The notes: generated from the sequence alone by a model not told the origin. A stretch of DNA of 64,000 nt from Lepus europaeus (GCF_033115175.1 NW_026909534.1:643701-707700); one strand, 5' to 3'. Positions 33,036 through 46,020 are shown, numbered from the stretch's first letter. Made by a program: numbers and translations.

Positions 33036-34509
33036 GTCCTTTTAACATTTATTTATTCTGTTTTATGACTTAGTGAATCTTACATGCATTTTGACTTTTC
33101 AGAGTTCAGATATAAACAAGATAATGTATTTGCCTTTCTGTGCCTGACTTGTGTCACATAACGTAATGTGTTCTGTTCATGTATCTTGTCATGTGGCAGA
33201 ATTTTCTTCTTTTTCAACCTGAGTAGAATACATTTTAAGTCCATTTATGTGTTGGTGAACATGTTCATAGTTTTTATGTCTTACGTACTCTACATGGGAG
33301 TACAGCTATATCTTAAATATAATGGTTTCACGTTCAAATATGTACTTAGTTATGGAATTAATACATCCAATGCAAGTTCTATGTTATGTTTTTAGAGGAA
33401 ACATCATACTACTTTCTAAGCTGCCTGATTTAATTTACATTTCCACAGTGTACAATGAGACTATTGTACTTATGAACACTTACAATTTTGCATCTTTTTG
33501 ATAGTAGCTATTCTGTCAGGTGAAAAGTGATGCAATATTTTTGTATTATTTGTGTCTCATCATTAATAATATCAAAGATGTTTTCATATGTTGACCATTT
33601 ATATATCTTCTATTGAGAAATGTCTATGTGGGTCCTTTTCCTATTTTATTAAAGATATTTGAGTTATTTTGAGTACTTAGATTCCCTTATACATATTTGT
33701 TGTTAGCCTCTTTCTAATGTGTGGCTTTTCTCTTCACTTTGTCATTTATCTTGCAGTATAAATCTTTTTTAATTTCCTATAATCCCAGTAATCTGTGTTT
33801 CTTTTAATGCCTGGTTTTTGGCATCACATCCAATAAATCATTTTCTGGACTGATGTCTTGGGGCTTTTTCCTGTTCTGTTAGTACTTTTGTAGTTTTAGA
33901 TTTTATGTTTGAGCATGAAATCTATTTTTTTAGTGATTTCATATAAATATTTAGATGTATCCAATTTATTTTGCATGTGGATGACACATTTTCTTCAGCA
34001 GTATTCGTTGAAGAGACTACTCTTACTACATTTTATGTTCACTACATTTATGTACCTTATTTGAAAATGAGTTCACTGTCAATTTTTAGGTTTATTTCTG
34101 GGCTTTCCATCCTATTTCATCAGTCAATGTTTCTGTTTTTGTGCCAGTACCGTGCTGTAGCTTTGTAATAAATCTAGCTTTGGTGTTTTTGCTCAAGATT
34201 GTTTTGGCGATTCTTAGTCTTTCCTGTTTATACAAATTTTAATATTTTTTCTGTTTCTGTGAAGAATGACATTAAAATTTTGATCGAGATTGCATGGAAT
34301 ATCTACATTGTTTTGTGTGGTTAGGAAGGACATTTTAACAGTATTATTTTTCTGATCTATGAACATGGATTAGCTTTCCATTGTTTCTGCTGTCTTCAAT
34401 TTCCTTTATCCATATGTCACACTTTTGAGTATACAGATTGTTTTCCTTATTTGTTAATTCAGTCATAAGTAGTTTTATTTTATGATGTTTAAATGAGGGT
34501 TTTATTTTA

Positions 34510-34830
34510 ACTTTTTATTTATTTATTTATTTGAAAGGCAAAGTTACAGAGAGGCAGAGGCAGAGAGAGAGAAGTCTTCCATCTACTGGTTCACTCCCCA
34601 ACTGGCTGTGGTGGCCAGAGCTGGGCTGATCTGAAGCCAGGAACCAGGAGCTTATTTCAGGTATCTCAAGTGGGTGCAGGGGCCCAGGGACCTGTGCCAT
34701 CTTCTACTGCTTTCCCAGGCCATAGCAGAGAGCTGGTCAGAAGTTGAGCAGCCGGGACTAGAACCATTGCCCATGTGGGATGCTGGCACTGCAGTCAGCA
34801 GCTTTCCCCCTATACCACAGTGTGGCCCCC
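34510..34830 (-). repeat. C-SINE in LINE-1
   Basis: TTTATTTATTTATTTATTTGAAAGGC to CCACAGTGTGGCCCC. LINE-1 text resumes on the right. Confidence 0.9.
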
Positions 34831-35445
34831 TGCAATGTATTTTTAATTACTGCTTTAATCTCTGTCATTTCTTTTTCCTGATGATTTTCTTATTTAGTGT
34901 TTTTCCTAATTTGTTGAGCTATAACATTAGATAATTAAATTGTTTATTTGGTATCTTCTTTTTTGTTGTGGTGATATTGTACTATATTTTGCTACATCTT
35001 ATTAGTTTTGTATGCTGTGTTTCCTTATTTTCTTCAAGGTATTTTTAGCTTCCCTCTTTAGTTTTTCTTTGATCCTGTAGTTGTATAGGGTTGTATATGG
35101 CTTAGTTCCTACATATTTGTAAATTTTCCAATTCACTTATTATTAATTTCTATTTTCAGACCACTAGGGTGTGAAATTATACTTGATATGATTTTAATCT
35201 TAAATTTGTTGACATTATTTTTGTGGCTTAATGTATGACCACATATATTCTATGTGTACTTTGGATGACTTTTGATTTTATTGTATTATTCTTGGACAAA
35301 ATATGTTTTGTTTTTGTTTTTGTTTTTTTAGATTTTATTTATCCCAAAAGTTACCTTTAGCAAGGTCAGAAGTACCTGTCCTTGGGAGCTTCCAGTTTTA
35401 TCATGAGGTCTTTGATTCTGATAAATCTTGCTTTTAAATCTCAAA

Positions 35446-35775
35446 AAATTATTTATTTATTTATTTATTTGGGAGGCAGAGCTACAAAAAGGGAGAGACA
35501 GAGAGAAAAGTCTTCCATCTGCTGGTCCACTCCCCAAATGGCTGCAATGGCTGGAGCTGAGACAATCTGCAGCCCGGAGCCCGGAGCCAGGAGCTTCTAC
35601 CAGGTCACCCTCAGGGTTCTGGGGCCCAAGCACTTGGGCCATCCTCCACTGCTTTCCCAGGCCATAGCAGAGAGTTGGATCAGAAGAGGAGTAACCAGGA
35701 CTAGAACTGGCACCTACATGGGATGCCTGTGCCATAGGCAGATTCTCAGCTCACAACACCATAGCACCAGCCCCC
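35446..35775 (-). repeat. C-SINE in LINE-1
   Basis: Carries a local duplication GAGCCCGGAGCC at 35576. Ends ACCATAGCACCAGCCCC. A poorly preserved T-rich block at 35305-35340 precedes it. Confidence 0.9.
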
Positions 35776-36411
35776 AGAATGTTTTATATATGTCTGGTAG
35801 GACCATTTGTTCCTAATGCATAATTCAGCTCCAATGTTTTCTTGTTGATTTTCAATCTAGATGATCTATTGTTGAAAATGGGGATTTGAAATCCCTGCCT
35901 TTATTGTGTGATAGTCTGTTTTCCTTTAGATTTCTTACCTGTATTCCTGTGTTTTAGAGAGAGAGATGTTCTGAGCTTAGGTGTGGGTATAATTTTATAT
36001 CCACTTGATGAACTGATACTTTTATCACTATACAGTGACCTTTGTCTCTTTTTTTACAGCTTTGGCCTAAAGTCTGATTTAGTTGATCTGACTTATAGTT
36101 ACCTCTGATTATTGTTGGTTTTCATTTACATTGATTATCTCTTTCCAGCCCTTCATTTCCAATCTATAAATGTCCTTTAAAGTGAATGAGCCTCTTGTAG
36201 CCTCTATATAGTCATATCTTTATTTTTTTTGTTTTATTTTCCATCCATTGTTTGCCTTTTATTTAGAGAATTCATTTACATTCAAAACAATTATTAACAG
36301 GTGAGGATTTATTACTATTTTATTGATACTATTGTTTTATAAATTCATCTTTTTTTCATCTCTAACCTATATCCTTTATGACTTGATGATTTTCTATAGT
36401 GATATACTTCT

Positions 36412-36763
36412 TTTTTTTTTTTTTTTTTTTTTTGACAGGCAGAGTGGACAGTGAGATAGAGAGAGACAGAGAGAAAGGTCTTCCTTTGCCATTGGTTCAT
36501 CCTCCAATGGATGCTGTGGCCGGTGCACTGCGGCCAGCACATTGCACTGATCCAAAGCCAGGAGCCAGGTGCTTCTCCTGGTCTCCCATGCTGGTGCAGG
36601 GCCCAAGGACCTGGGCCATCCTCCACTGCACTCCCAGGCCATAGCAGAGAGCTGGCCTGGAAGAGGGGCAACTGGGACAGAGTCTGGCACCCCGACTAGG
36701 ACTAGAACCCAGTGTGCTGGCACCACAGGAAGAGGATTAGCCTATTGAGCCACGGCACCGGCC
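36412..36763 (-). repeat. C-SINE in LINE-1
   Basis: Long T run then GACAGGCAGAGTGGACAG. TAGTGATATACTT before (36398) and after (36766) is its 13-bp target-site duplication. Confidence 0.97.
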
Positions 36764-36811
36764 TGTAGTGATATACTTTGAATCTTTTAAAAAATCTTTT
36801 TGTTATCTCTG

Positions 36812-36946
36812 AGGCTATTTCAAAAAGTTAATGAAATTAGAATTAAAATATAAGTTTATTTTGGTGAAAAATATTCTGAAATATTTGCATAGCATTTTGA
36901 AATTACACATTTTCCTGAACTTTTAGGAGATCCCTCATGATATAGT
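36812..36946. mobile_element. Possible MITE-like element
   Basis: The left end GAGGCTATTTCAAAAAGTTAA and the right end AACTTTTAGGAGATCCCTCA look like imperfect inverted repeats around an AT-rich 90-bp body. Related wording occurs at 11762 and about 18371. Family not named. Confidence 0.45.
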
Positions 36947-37134
36947 TGTTTGCCTAGTAGTTTCCCTAATTCTTCTATTTCAAAAAAAAAAAAAAACCTC
37001 TAGGTTGAGAGCCTTAATTCTGATATCATTCACAGACTATCCTTTTACTCACCCTCCTCCTACATTTTATGTTGGAACGTCACATTTTCACCTTATACTT
37101 TGTATTATTTAGGAAATGTTGCAGCTATAGTTAT

Positions 37135-37485
37135 TTATTCATTGATTTATTTATTTTATTTAAGAAGTAGAGATACAGATGGAGAGAAGTAGAGACCGAG
37201 AGAAAGGTCTTCTGTGCACTGGTCCTCTCCCCAAATAGCCACAATAGCTGGAGCTGGGGCGATCTGAAGCCAGGAACCAGGATCCAGGAGCTTCTTCCAG
37301 GTATCTCATGCAGGTGCAGGGGCCCAAGCACCTTGGCCATTTTCTACTGCCTTCCCAGGCCATAGCAGAGAGCTGAATCAGAAGCAGATCAGCCGAGACA
37401 TGATCCTGAGACAAGAACTGGTGCTGACCTGGGATGCCAGTGCCACAATTAGAGGTTTAGCCCACTATGCCATAGCTTCAGCCCC
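37135..37485 (-). repeat. C-SINE in LINE-1
   Basis: TTTATTTTATTTAAGAAGTAGAG to CATAGCTTCAGCCCC. Confidence 0.85.
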
Positions 37486-37614
37486 TATAGAGTGTCTTTT
37501 AACTTTTTACTAGTGATACAATTTATCAGTCCTCCATCATTACAATATTAGTAGTTTGAATCTGATACTAATGCACACTGACTGAAGAGCTTTGTATTTT
37601 CACATGATTTCTTT

Positions 37615-37938
37615 TATTTATTTATTTATTTATTTATTTTGCAAGTAGAGTTATAGACAGTGAGAGAGAGAGACAGAAAGGTCTTCCTTCTGTTGGTTCA
37701 CTCTCCAAATGGCCACTATGGCTGGCACTGTGCTGGCCCAAAGCCAGGAGCCAGGTGCTTCCTCCTGGTCTAATGCGGGTGCAGGGGCCCAAGCACTTGG
37801 GCTGTCCTTATTGCCCTCCCAGGCCACAACAGAATGTTGGACTGGAAGAGGAGCAACTGGGACTAGAACCCAGCACCTATATGGGATGCCGGCACTTGCA
37901 GGCAGAGGATTAACCAAGTGAGCCACAGCGCCAGCCCC
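37615..37938 (-). repeat. C-SINE in LINE-1
   Basis: TTTATTTATTTATTTATTTATTTTGC to CACAGCGCCAGCCCC. TCACATGATTTCTTT on both sides (37599 and 37938) is a 15-bp target-site duplication. Confidence 0.97.
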
Positions 37939-38235
37939 TCACATGATTTCTTTATATTGGTTAGTATCCTCTTCCTTTCCCTTGAAGAATTTCCTTTAGC
38001 AGTTTTTCCAGTGAACGGTGATAAACACCTTTACCATTTTTTTTTAATAAAGTTTGTTTATGTTCCATTTTTGAAATACAGGATCACTGAAAATAATACA
38101 TTAATTCACATTTTCTTGTTTACTTCTTTTAGGACTTTGCATAAACCATACCACTCCCTCTGGACTGCAAAGTTCCTGCTGAAAAATATATTGACAATTT
38201 TATTGCAGTTCCATTATACACAGTGAGTTGTGTTT

Positions 38236-41200
38236 CCAACACTACTCTCCAAAGTCTGTTTATGTCTTTAAGTGAAGAGCCAATTTTTCAAACCTTCCTT
38301 TTAATGTAAAATGCATTTCCTTCCCTGACCCTCTGTCCTCCACCCTCCTTTCTTTACTCTTAACCCAAAATGAACCAATTTCCTTTCTTCAAAAGTTTCA
38401 GAGCAGGAATCTTGCATCTCCTATGCTCATGCCAGAGTCCTATGCTCCAGCCCCAGGCCCTGACTTGCTCTGACGCACACAGCAGCAGGCAGGGATGGTG
38501 CTGTGCCTCTTGTTCACTGGATCTGCTGAAAGTTACTCCCTGTCTGAAATTTTCCTGGGTAAGGTACCCTGCACTGGTTTCTTCATTCTGGATTCATCCC
38601 AAGGGTTAGGGAGGTGGGGGTGATATTGAGGCCTGAGTTTCTGAGGGATCCCTGCTTCTTCAGGGCAGTCTCTTCCTAAGGAGACATGTCTGGGGCAGGG
38701 CAGGGAGGCAGGAAGCACAATAGGAAAGGGGTAGATGAAATGTTTGGGAAAGGTGTTGAAAGTACACCAGCAGTTTGGGGAAGTTTCATACAGATATACT
38801 TGCTTGCCAAGGATGGTAACTGCCCTGTGGAGAGCTCAGATACATGCATGGGACAGAGCTAGGATATCCTTGGTGACCCTGGTTTTCTAGCATTCATGCT
38901 ATTCCAGTCACTCCCTGGCATTGAATATGGGGATCAGCATACCAGTGTCATGCCCCTAGAGGGCAGAATCTCAGTGTTTAGCAGCCTTCTCTCCAAAACC
39001 TACACATATCCTCTCCAAGGAGAGTCTTTGTCACAATCTTCCTTGTGTCATTGTCCCCCTCTTCTCCTGGGCATTCCCCTTTTGTTCTCCCTCCTCTTGG
39101 TGAAAAGTGACTTTCACTTGTGTCCTTCCCATGACTATAATTAAGATGGTTATTGTGCAGGAATAAGTCAGTTGTGTAGACATGTGGATGACACCTGCCC
39201 CTTTCTTATTGCATAGAGCTCCCCTCCACATGCCAAGGCTGCTGTGACAGTGTTGGTATGGGTTAAACAGAACCCTCCAGCTTGCATCTCCTGGTCCCAG
39301 CCCTTAGACCATTGTCACCTTTCTGTGTTTTTACATTTCCATCAGACCCTAGAACTTTTGTTTTCATTTTGAAAGGGAAATGAGTTTACTGAGAAGGCTG
39401 AGAACACAGGTATCACATAACAGTTTAGCTCAGTTGCTCTATACTTTCAGGTGCAATGGAGAAGTCATTTGGGACATAGACTCCTAGGAGTACTCTCTCA
39501 TCTGGCCTTGTACTAGGCATGCACTTTGTCATCTCTTTCCCTTACATGTCTGTTCCCCCTTAATCTGTCAAAGCCTATGGCAACTTCATTAGGGTGCATG
39601 ATGTTACAGTAAATGTCCCTTTGTCTATAGCACAGTCTGTAGCACAGGAATGCCCCTGGCCAGAATGTCCTCACTGTAGGCATATCACAGCCTTATTGGT
39701 GAGAATGCACATGTTCATGTCAGAATGTGACAAAGAGTAGACATCCTCAGACATCAAGTAACAGCACTGGAAACAGCAATTGAAAGTCACTTGAAGTCAT
39801 ACTTAATGGTCCATCCTGCTTTACCTGCCCTTATGTGGGTCTTTTTGAGGTGACACCACTTATCTCTTACCACTTATCTCCCAGATACTTTTGAGGTCTC
39901 AGAATGAAGAGATGTGTTCTTCAGGTTTTCTGTTGTTGTTGCTAAGGCTTTAGACACAGCACCCCTAAAATGATAGTAGGAAACCAGAATATACTACCCC
40001 CAAATTCACTGTTCTTCAATATTATGTGCTGGTTATTCTGGGAAAATACAAGCACCAAGGAACTGTGAAGTGTGCTTTGTTAATAAAAGATTACATCTAT
40101 AAAAATATTAGAATTATTATCCTATTATTCTAATAGTAGATTAATATTAGCAGTATTCTAATGAACATTTCAGGAAGAAGGGGGCTCTGGACAAGCATTA
40201 CTACCAATGAGGGTTTTATTTTTTTATCTATTTTGAGCCTTTAGCTGCTGACACATTAGACTGTGAGTCAGTTCTGTGTCCTTTCCAATCAGATTACATT
40301 AGAATTACACACTTCAATGCAGTAAGAGATTTCTTTTGTATATTGCTCACAGATGCTACATTTTTTTTTTCTAATACATGTTATAAAAAAAACAAAGGCA
40401 GGCTATACTTATATATGTGGACTAAACATATGGAAATGTTACCCACAAAATGTGGCTCTGATAGTCTGCAGCTTTGTAATGTAGAATTTTCAGGGGTTCC
40501 TGTATGGCAAAGACTTTAGCTTGGGAGGTTTAGTATAAGACTCAAATTCTGTGCTTAACTTCTTGGAGGAGGCCTACTATGGGCCTGTGCTTCAAAAGAC
40601 AAAGTATATCATGCAGAATTCAATGGATGTGCTTTGAATTAGCCTCCAGCACTTCACTTTAGCCATGGACACAGTCATTGTGTTTCCTTTAGAAGGAAGG
40701 TAAATATCAAGACTTTACTGCTTGCAAGGCTTTGTCTTACCCCATTAGTGTTTGTAGTGAACTTCTAGTGATTTTGCAGAAAGTTCTATGAGTGTTTGTA
40801 GGGAATGAGTCATGTAGTTTTATATGTACACATACACACACTCAGAACATTCCTTTAGCTCTTTTTCTCAACACTGAAGACTACTATGGTAAAATGATCT
40901 GATTATGGACTCAGTCAATCAATGTAACTCATTGTTATTGGATGCTGTTTTGATGTCATAGCCATGATTTTCCATTAATTTTAATTTCCCCTCCCTACTG
41001 TGCTTTTCAAGAGGTCTGTTCACTCAAGAATAAGCCTAATGACTGAAAGGCTATACTGGATTTGGGACTCAATCAAGACAGCACTGTGATCATCTCAGAG
41101 TGTGAGGCAGCTACATGTAACCAGTGAGCAGTACATGATGAGAAAGATGTGGAGGCACCCTGTGGTCAGATCCTTGTATGCACATCAGTGTCTGCTACTT

Positions 41201-41442
41201 TAGATCCACTCATGTGTGAGCTCTGCTGAGAGGGAAATACTCTGTAGTCAAGTGGAACTCATTCATCCAAAACCTTAATTTTGCATTCCTACTACCTATT
41301 GACTGGACTTCTATGTGCATATTTTGAGCTTAACTATATTTCTGTTATCTCATTTCAGATAGTGAAAACTAGATAAAGAGAGTACAGATTATGATCAATG
41401 ATCACTGTTAGTAAGCAGCCAAAATATGATTTAAATTAGGAT
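38236..41442. other. Long SINE-free stretch, no gene recognised
   Basis: 3.2 kb without a C-SINE, the longest such interval outside the provirus and the minisatellite. Contains no frame with recognisable protein similarity. GC is higher between about 38380 and 39240. Confidence 0.45.
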
Positions 41443-41745
41443 CTGGGGCAGGCGTTTGGCCTGGTGGTTAAGATGGTACCTGAGACACCTAAATCCCATG
41501 TTAGAGTGTCTAAATTTGAGTCTTAGTTCTCTCCAAATTCCAGCTTTCTGCTGATGCACACCTGTCATTGATTTCTCATCACCCCATTTGGAGACCTGAA
41601 TTGAGTTCATGGCTCTAGATAACAGCCTGGCCCATCCCTGGCCATTATAGTCATTTGAAGAGTGAACCACCCAGTAGGACTCCCTCCTCTCTATCTGAAG
41701 CTCTCTGTCCCTCAAGTAGATTAATTAATATAATTTTAAAAATAC
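41443..41745 (+). repeat. Old C-SINE
   Basis: GGGCAGGCGTTTGGCCTGGTGG head, worn body, TCAAGTAGATTAATTAATA tail. Confidence 0.7.
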
Positions 41746-41769
41746 AAAAATTAAGGTTGTTTAGCTTTC

Positions 41770-42014
41770 TAAAAATATTTATTTTTAAGTCAGTTACACA
41801 GAGAGACAGAGATATTCTATCTACTGGTTCACTCACCACGTAGTCACAATGGCTAGAGCTGGGTCAGTCCAAAGCATGGAGCCAGGAGCTTCTTTCAGGT
41901 TTCCCATGTAGGTGCTTGAGCTGCCCTCTACTGCACTCTGAGGCACGTTAGCAGGGAGCTGGATTGGAAGTGGGGCAGGTGGCAGCTTAACCTGCTATGC
42001 CACAATGCCAGCCC
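41770..42014 (-). repeat. C-SINE, internally deleted
   Basis: ATATTTATTTTTAAGTCAGTTAC to CACAATGCCAGCCC; about 80 bp shorter than full length. Confidence 0.8.
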
Positions 42015-42227
42015 TGATCTGTTTAATTTTTAAACGTAAGTTGTTTGGGGACCATAGGTAAGCCTTATAACCACCCAAAGTGTTAATTTTAAAAAGCTGT
42101 GGATCTAGTTGAAAAGCTGGAAATTAGAAGACTAAGCACATTGATCTGTATAAGATCTACAGCTGCAAAGGATGATAGGCTGAGTGAACAATCAACTTCT
42201 CTTGACTCTTGTTAAAATTTTGAGCTG

Positions 42228-42562
42228 GAGGGGTTGGCACTGTGGTGCAGCAGGTTAACGCCCTGGCCTGAAGCACCGGCATCCCATATGGGTGCCAGTT
42301 TGAGACCTGGCTGCTCTACTTCCAATCCAGCTCTCTGCTATGGCCTGGGAAAGCAGTAGAAGATGGCCCAAGACTTTGAGTCCCTGCACCCACATGGGAG
42401 ACCCAGAAGAAGCTCCTGGCTTGGGATCGGTGCAGCTCTGGCTGTTGCAGCCAACTGGGGAGTGAACCAGCAGATGGGAGACCTCTCTTTCTCTCTCTCT
42501 GTCTCTGCCTCTCCTCTCTCTGTATAACTTTGACTTTCAAATAAATAAATAAATCTTTAAAA
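42228..42562 (+). repeat. C-SINE
   Basis: GAGGGGTTGGCACTGTGGTGC head, AAATAAATAAATAAATCTT tail. TTTTGAGCTGGA before (42216) and TTTTTAGCTGGA after (42566) flank it. Confidence 0.95.
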
Positions 42563-42611
42563 AAATTTTTAGCTGGAAGGTACTTACAGACAATTGACAC
42601 CTTTTTTTTTT

Positions 42612-42905
42612 TTTTTTTGAGACAGAGATAAGAGAAACAGAAACAGATAAGTCTCCCACCTCCCAGCCCAACTTATATATAAATTTCTGCAGTGCACAGG
42701 CCAAGGACAGGAAGCATAGTCCTTTTGTTCCATGTAAGTGGCAGAGACAGAATTAAATGAGTCATAACTTGGTATCTCCTGGTATGCACATTAACAGGAA
42801 GCTGGAGGTGGGAGACAAGCCAGTATTTGAACCCAGATAACCTGATATGGGACAAGAGCATCTTAAATCTGTATCTTAATCACTAGAGCAATCACTAGAT
42901 CAAAT
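42612..42905 (-). repeat. Old C-SINE
   Basis: T run, GAGACAGAGATAAGAGAAAC and a worn body with CACATTAACAGGAAGCTGG. Confidence 0.6.
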
Positions 42906-43432
42906 GCTCAAACTAGATCTGCAATATCAGGAGGCCAGAAGTATCATTTATGGTCTATATTCTTATGACAATAAAGGGAATCAGGATGCAGGGAACTGTA
43001 AAATCCAAAAATAACAAGGATGATCTCTGCAGAGGGATGTCAGAGTCATATTGTAAATTCTGTACCAGAGAGAACACTTTACAGGGTGGTCTGAGTGCCA
43101 TTTATAATGAAAATGTAGCTGAATTTGCCAACATTGTGTACTCTTAAAATGGCTTCACAAATTTAAATAATCTATATTTTTCTGTAAAATAAATATCCAT
43201 TAATTAGTTTTATTATTTAAATGCTGCACTTTATTTAATCTTCATAATACACTTTATATAATCTTCATGATACTCTGTTTAAAACGTATGATGATGATAT
43301 CAGCTTATATTTCTATACTGTAGAAAAGGTAGATATTTGTTATAGATAACACATTTCAGAATGTATTTTGGCCTTGTGTAAGGAAATACTGTTTAACCTG
43401 AAGGTGTTATAGTTTAAGTAGTTTATTTTTTA
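42906..43432. other. AT-rich intergenic, nothing recognised
   Basis: One 65-codon frame at 42950 has no recognisable similarity and no coding signs. Confidence 0.4.
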
Positions 43433-43760
43433 AAAGATTTTACTTATTTATTTATTTGAGAGGTGGAGATACAGAGAGGGAGAGAGAGAGAGAGAGAAAG
43501 GTCTTTGATCTGCTGGTTCACTCATCAAATGACCACAATGGCTGGAGCAGGGTTGATCAGAAGCCAGGAGTTGGGAGCTTTCTCTGGGTCTCCCATGTGG
43601 ATGCAGAGGCCCAAGCACTTGGGCCATCTTCCACTGCTTTCCCAGGCCATAAGCGGAGAGTTGGATCAGAAGTAGAGCAGCCAGAACATGAATTGGCACC
43701 CATGTGGGATGCTGGTGCCACAGGTGGAGGCTTAGCCTACAATACTACAGTGCTGGCCTC
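43433..43760 (-). repeat. C-SINE
   Basis: GTAGTTTATTTTTTAAAAG at the left and GTAGTTTATATAGG at the right (43767) give a short target duplication. Confidence 0.92.
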
Positions 43761-44292
43761 TCAAAGTAGTTTATATAGGAAATTTGATTGTCTTCAAAAT
43801 TCTACTTAGTGAGATCATTTGTGTGTATATATATTTTACATCTTTTGCTTTTAGCTGCTTAACTTTTAAAGCCCTCTAGTTGGTTTGTGGAAGAATTAAG
43901 CAGTTCTGTTCAGTCACCACTGCTCCCTGGGCTGTTGGGTGGTTTTCATCTCTTTTGGTCTCAGCAATGTGGAAAGAACCAAAACACTCCTCCCTCTGTA
44001 ACTCTGGAGGCCTCTTAGTCAGTTTCTCCCAATGGGAAGCTTCTGGTCAGGTCTGCTCTTGCCCATATTATCTAACAGCTCAGTGATCATGCTAAAGTGC
44101 TTTGTTGTGGGACATTCTCTTTGATATTTTCCTCTCTGTATTAAAAATGACAAGGCAATGAATGCCTTATGTATTACTCATTTACAAAGAGACCTGAGGT
44201 GTATAAGGCAGGGGACCTTGATATCAGGCAGTCAGAAAGGCTCATTTACAAAATAAGGATTGATGTAAATATTGAGGTCTATTGGATTTTTT
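43761..44292. other. Intergenic, nothing recognised
   Basis: No gene or named repeat. Confidence 0.4.
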
Positions 44293-44612
44293 TAAAAAAT
44301 AACTTATTTGAAAGTCAGTTATAGATAGAGAGGAAGAGACATGGAAAGATCTTCTATACTCTGGTTGACTCCCCAGATGGGTACAATGGCCAGTGGTGAG
44401 TCAGGCTGAAACCAGGAGCAAGGAGCTTCTTTTGGATCTTCCACATGGGTGGCAGGGGCTGAAACACCTGGGCATCTTCTACTGCTTTTCCTAGGCCATT
44501 AGTAGAGAGCTGGATCAGAAGTGGAGCAGCTGGGACATGAACTGGCACCCATAAGTGATGCTGACATAGCAGACAGTAGTGTTATCTGCTACCCCACAGC
44601 ACCAGACCCAGA
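44293..44612 (-). repeat. C-SINE
   Basis: AACTTATTTGAAAGTCAGTTATAG to CCCCACAGCACCAGACCC. Confidence 0.85.
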
Positions 44613-44817
44613 GATACTGCTTTTGGATGGAGATTTTTTGGACATTTTATTCCCTGTCTGCCCCCACCCTTTATTTTCTTACACATATGTTCCAGGTAGA
44701 TTATGTTTAGAAGATAATCCTACTACAATTTATTTCTAGTAAGGATTGCTTATCAGGATTAATAAACTTTAATGGTTTTAAGAACTTTTGAATTACATGC
44801 AACTGAAAGACCACGTT

Positions 44818-45064
44818 TTTTTTCACTTTGTATTGCTATATGGGCAAAATGTTGAAAACCTTACCTAATATATGCTAAGCTGATCTTCTGTATACAAAGA
44901 GAATTGAAAATGAATCCTTACATGAATGGAAGGGGAGAGGGAGCGGGAGAGGGGAGGGTTGCGGGCGGGAGGGTAGTTACGGGAGGGGGGAAGCCATTGT
45001 GACCCATAAGCTGTACTTTGGAAATTTATATTCATTAAATAAAAGTTTAATAAAAAAAAAAAAA
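44818..45064 (+). mobile_element. 5'-truncated rabbit LINE-1 3' end
   Basis: 3' UTR of a modern rabbit-type LINE-1: GGGAGAGGGAGCGGGAGAGG, the G-rich AGGGTTGCGGGCGGGAGGG run, GCCATTGTGACCCATAAGC, ATTCATTAAATAAAAGTTTAA and a poly(A). The 13-bp target-site duplication GAAAGACCACGTT is perfect (44805-44817 and 45065-45077). Only about 240 bp of the 3' end was copied. Confidence 0.95.
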
Positions 45065-45204
45065 GAAAGACCACGTTATAATGAAATTGGGTACGATTTT
45101 AAACACTTGGCATGTGTTAAGAATTAATAAAGTAATCTGACTTGCAATGATGAAATTAAGAATCCAGCAAAGATAAAAGTCTGCATAAATCTAAAAATGC
45201 ATGT

Positions 45205-45383
45205 AGTCCTTGGGCGACTGTGGGAGACCTGGAGGAGGCTCCTGGCTCCTGGTTCAGATCAACACAGCTCCAGGTATTGCGGCCATTTAGGGAGTGAACC
45301 AGCAGATGGAAGACCTCTCTCTCTCTTCCTCTACCTTTGTTCTCTGCCTTTCAAATAAATTAATTAATAATAAAAAAAAAAAA
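45205..45383 (+). repeat. C-SINE, 5' truncated
   Basis: Starts at GTAGTCCTTGGGCGACTG inside the element, ends with an A-rich tail; followed by the end of a minus-strand copy (45384-45442, to ATAGTGCCAGCCC). Confidence 0.8.
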
Positions 45384-45442
45384 CCTAGTCAGGACTTAAA
45401 CTGGCACCCAGATATGTAACCTGCTGTACCATAGTGCCAGCC
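45384..45442 (-). repeat. C-SINE end fragment
   Basis: GTCAGGACTTAAACTGGCACC to CCATAGTGCCAGCCC. Probably the right part of a copy whose left part was lost. Confidence 0.7.
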
Positions 45443-45596
45443 CAGAAGTAAAGTCTTGAAATGAGTCATGCATAGTTGTTCTACATTAGTATAGTATTGT
45501 ATGTAATTCTAAGATAAAAGTTCTGGGAGCCAGTGCCTGTGGTGCCGGCATCCCTATAAATTTCAGATTTTTTTCCAGTGTCAGCATTCTGTCTTA

Positions 45597-46020
45597 TTAC
45601 ATTTTATTCGTATTTCCAGATAGATGCAAAAGCAACATTTTTGGTATAATCTTTTTACAGCATTAGTTCTCTCTTTTATAAAACTTTTTGGTGTAAGTTG
45701 ATCAGATTTAGGCATTTGAGAAAAAAGAATCTTAGAAGGCCTAGGATCTGAAAAGTGAAAATCAGCAACTCAGACCATTACAGGTCACCTGTAAATATCC
45801 TCACATAATATCTCAATAAGTTAGAAATTAGCATTAGGAAAACTCTTCTAAAGATGTTCCTTGGCTAGGTAGTCTAAAAGTCTAAAACTCTTAAACTGAA
45901 TCACAATTTACATTATTTAGGAGAAAATGATTTGTAAAAGTCACTGGTCTTAAAGCTGTCAGTGTCAGAGTCCATGTTGGACTGAATGAAGGGCATCTCT
46001 CACTGGTGCTCTTTTTAAGG
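45597..46020. other. Duplicated block B, left part
   Basis: 45597-45855 matches 345-590. 45855-45900 matches about 1225-1280 (GATGTTCC...TTAAACTGAAT-like). 45907-46005 matches about 1655-1745 (CATTATTTAGGAGAAAATG, then TTGGACTGAATGAAGG). No gene. Confidence 0.65.

Larger units (their letters stand above)
33036..38235 (-). mobile_element. Ancient antisense LINE-1, split by five SINEs
   Basis: The order of phrases is the reverse complement of an old mammalian LINE-1: 3' UTR-like at 33060-33230, then CACTTTGTCATTTATCTTGC-type text at 33735, GTTGAAGAGACTACTCTTACT at 34006, CCAGTACCGTGCTGTAGCTTTG at 34145, and GACATTTTAACAGTATTATT at 34330. Upstream LINE-1 text continues after each SINE, with CATTTACATTCAAAACAATTATTAACAGG at 36270. 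Heavily mutated with no open frame. In intact LINE-1s ORF2 encodes endonuclease and reverse transcriptase. The left and right limits are approximate. Confidence 0.85.
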
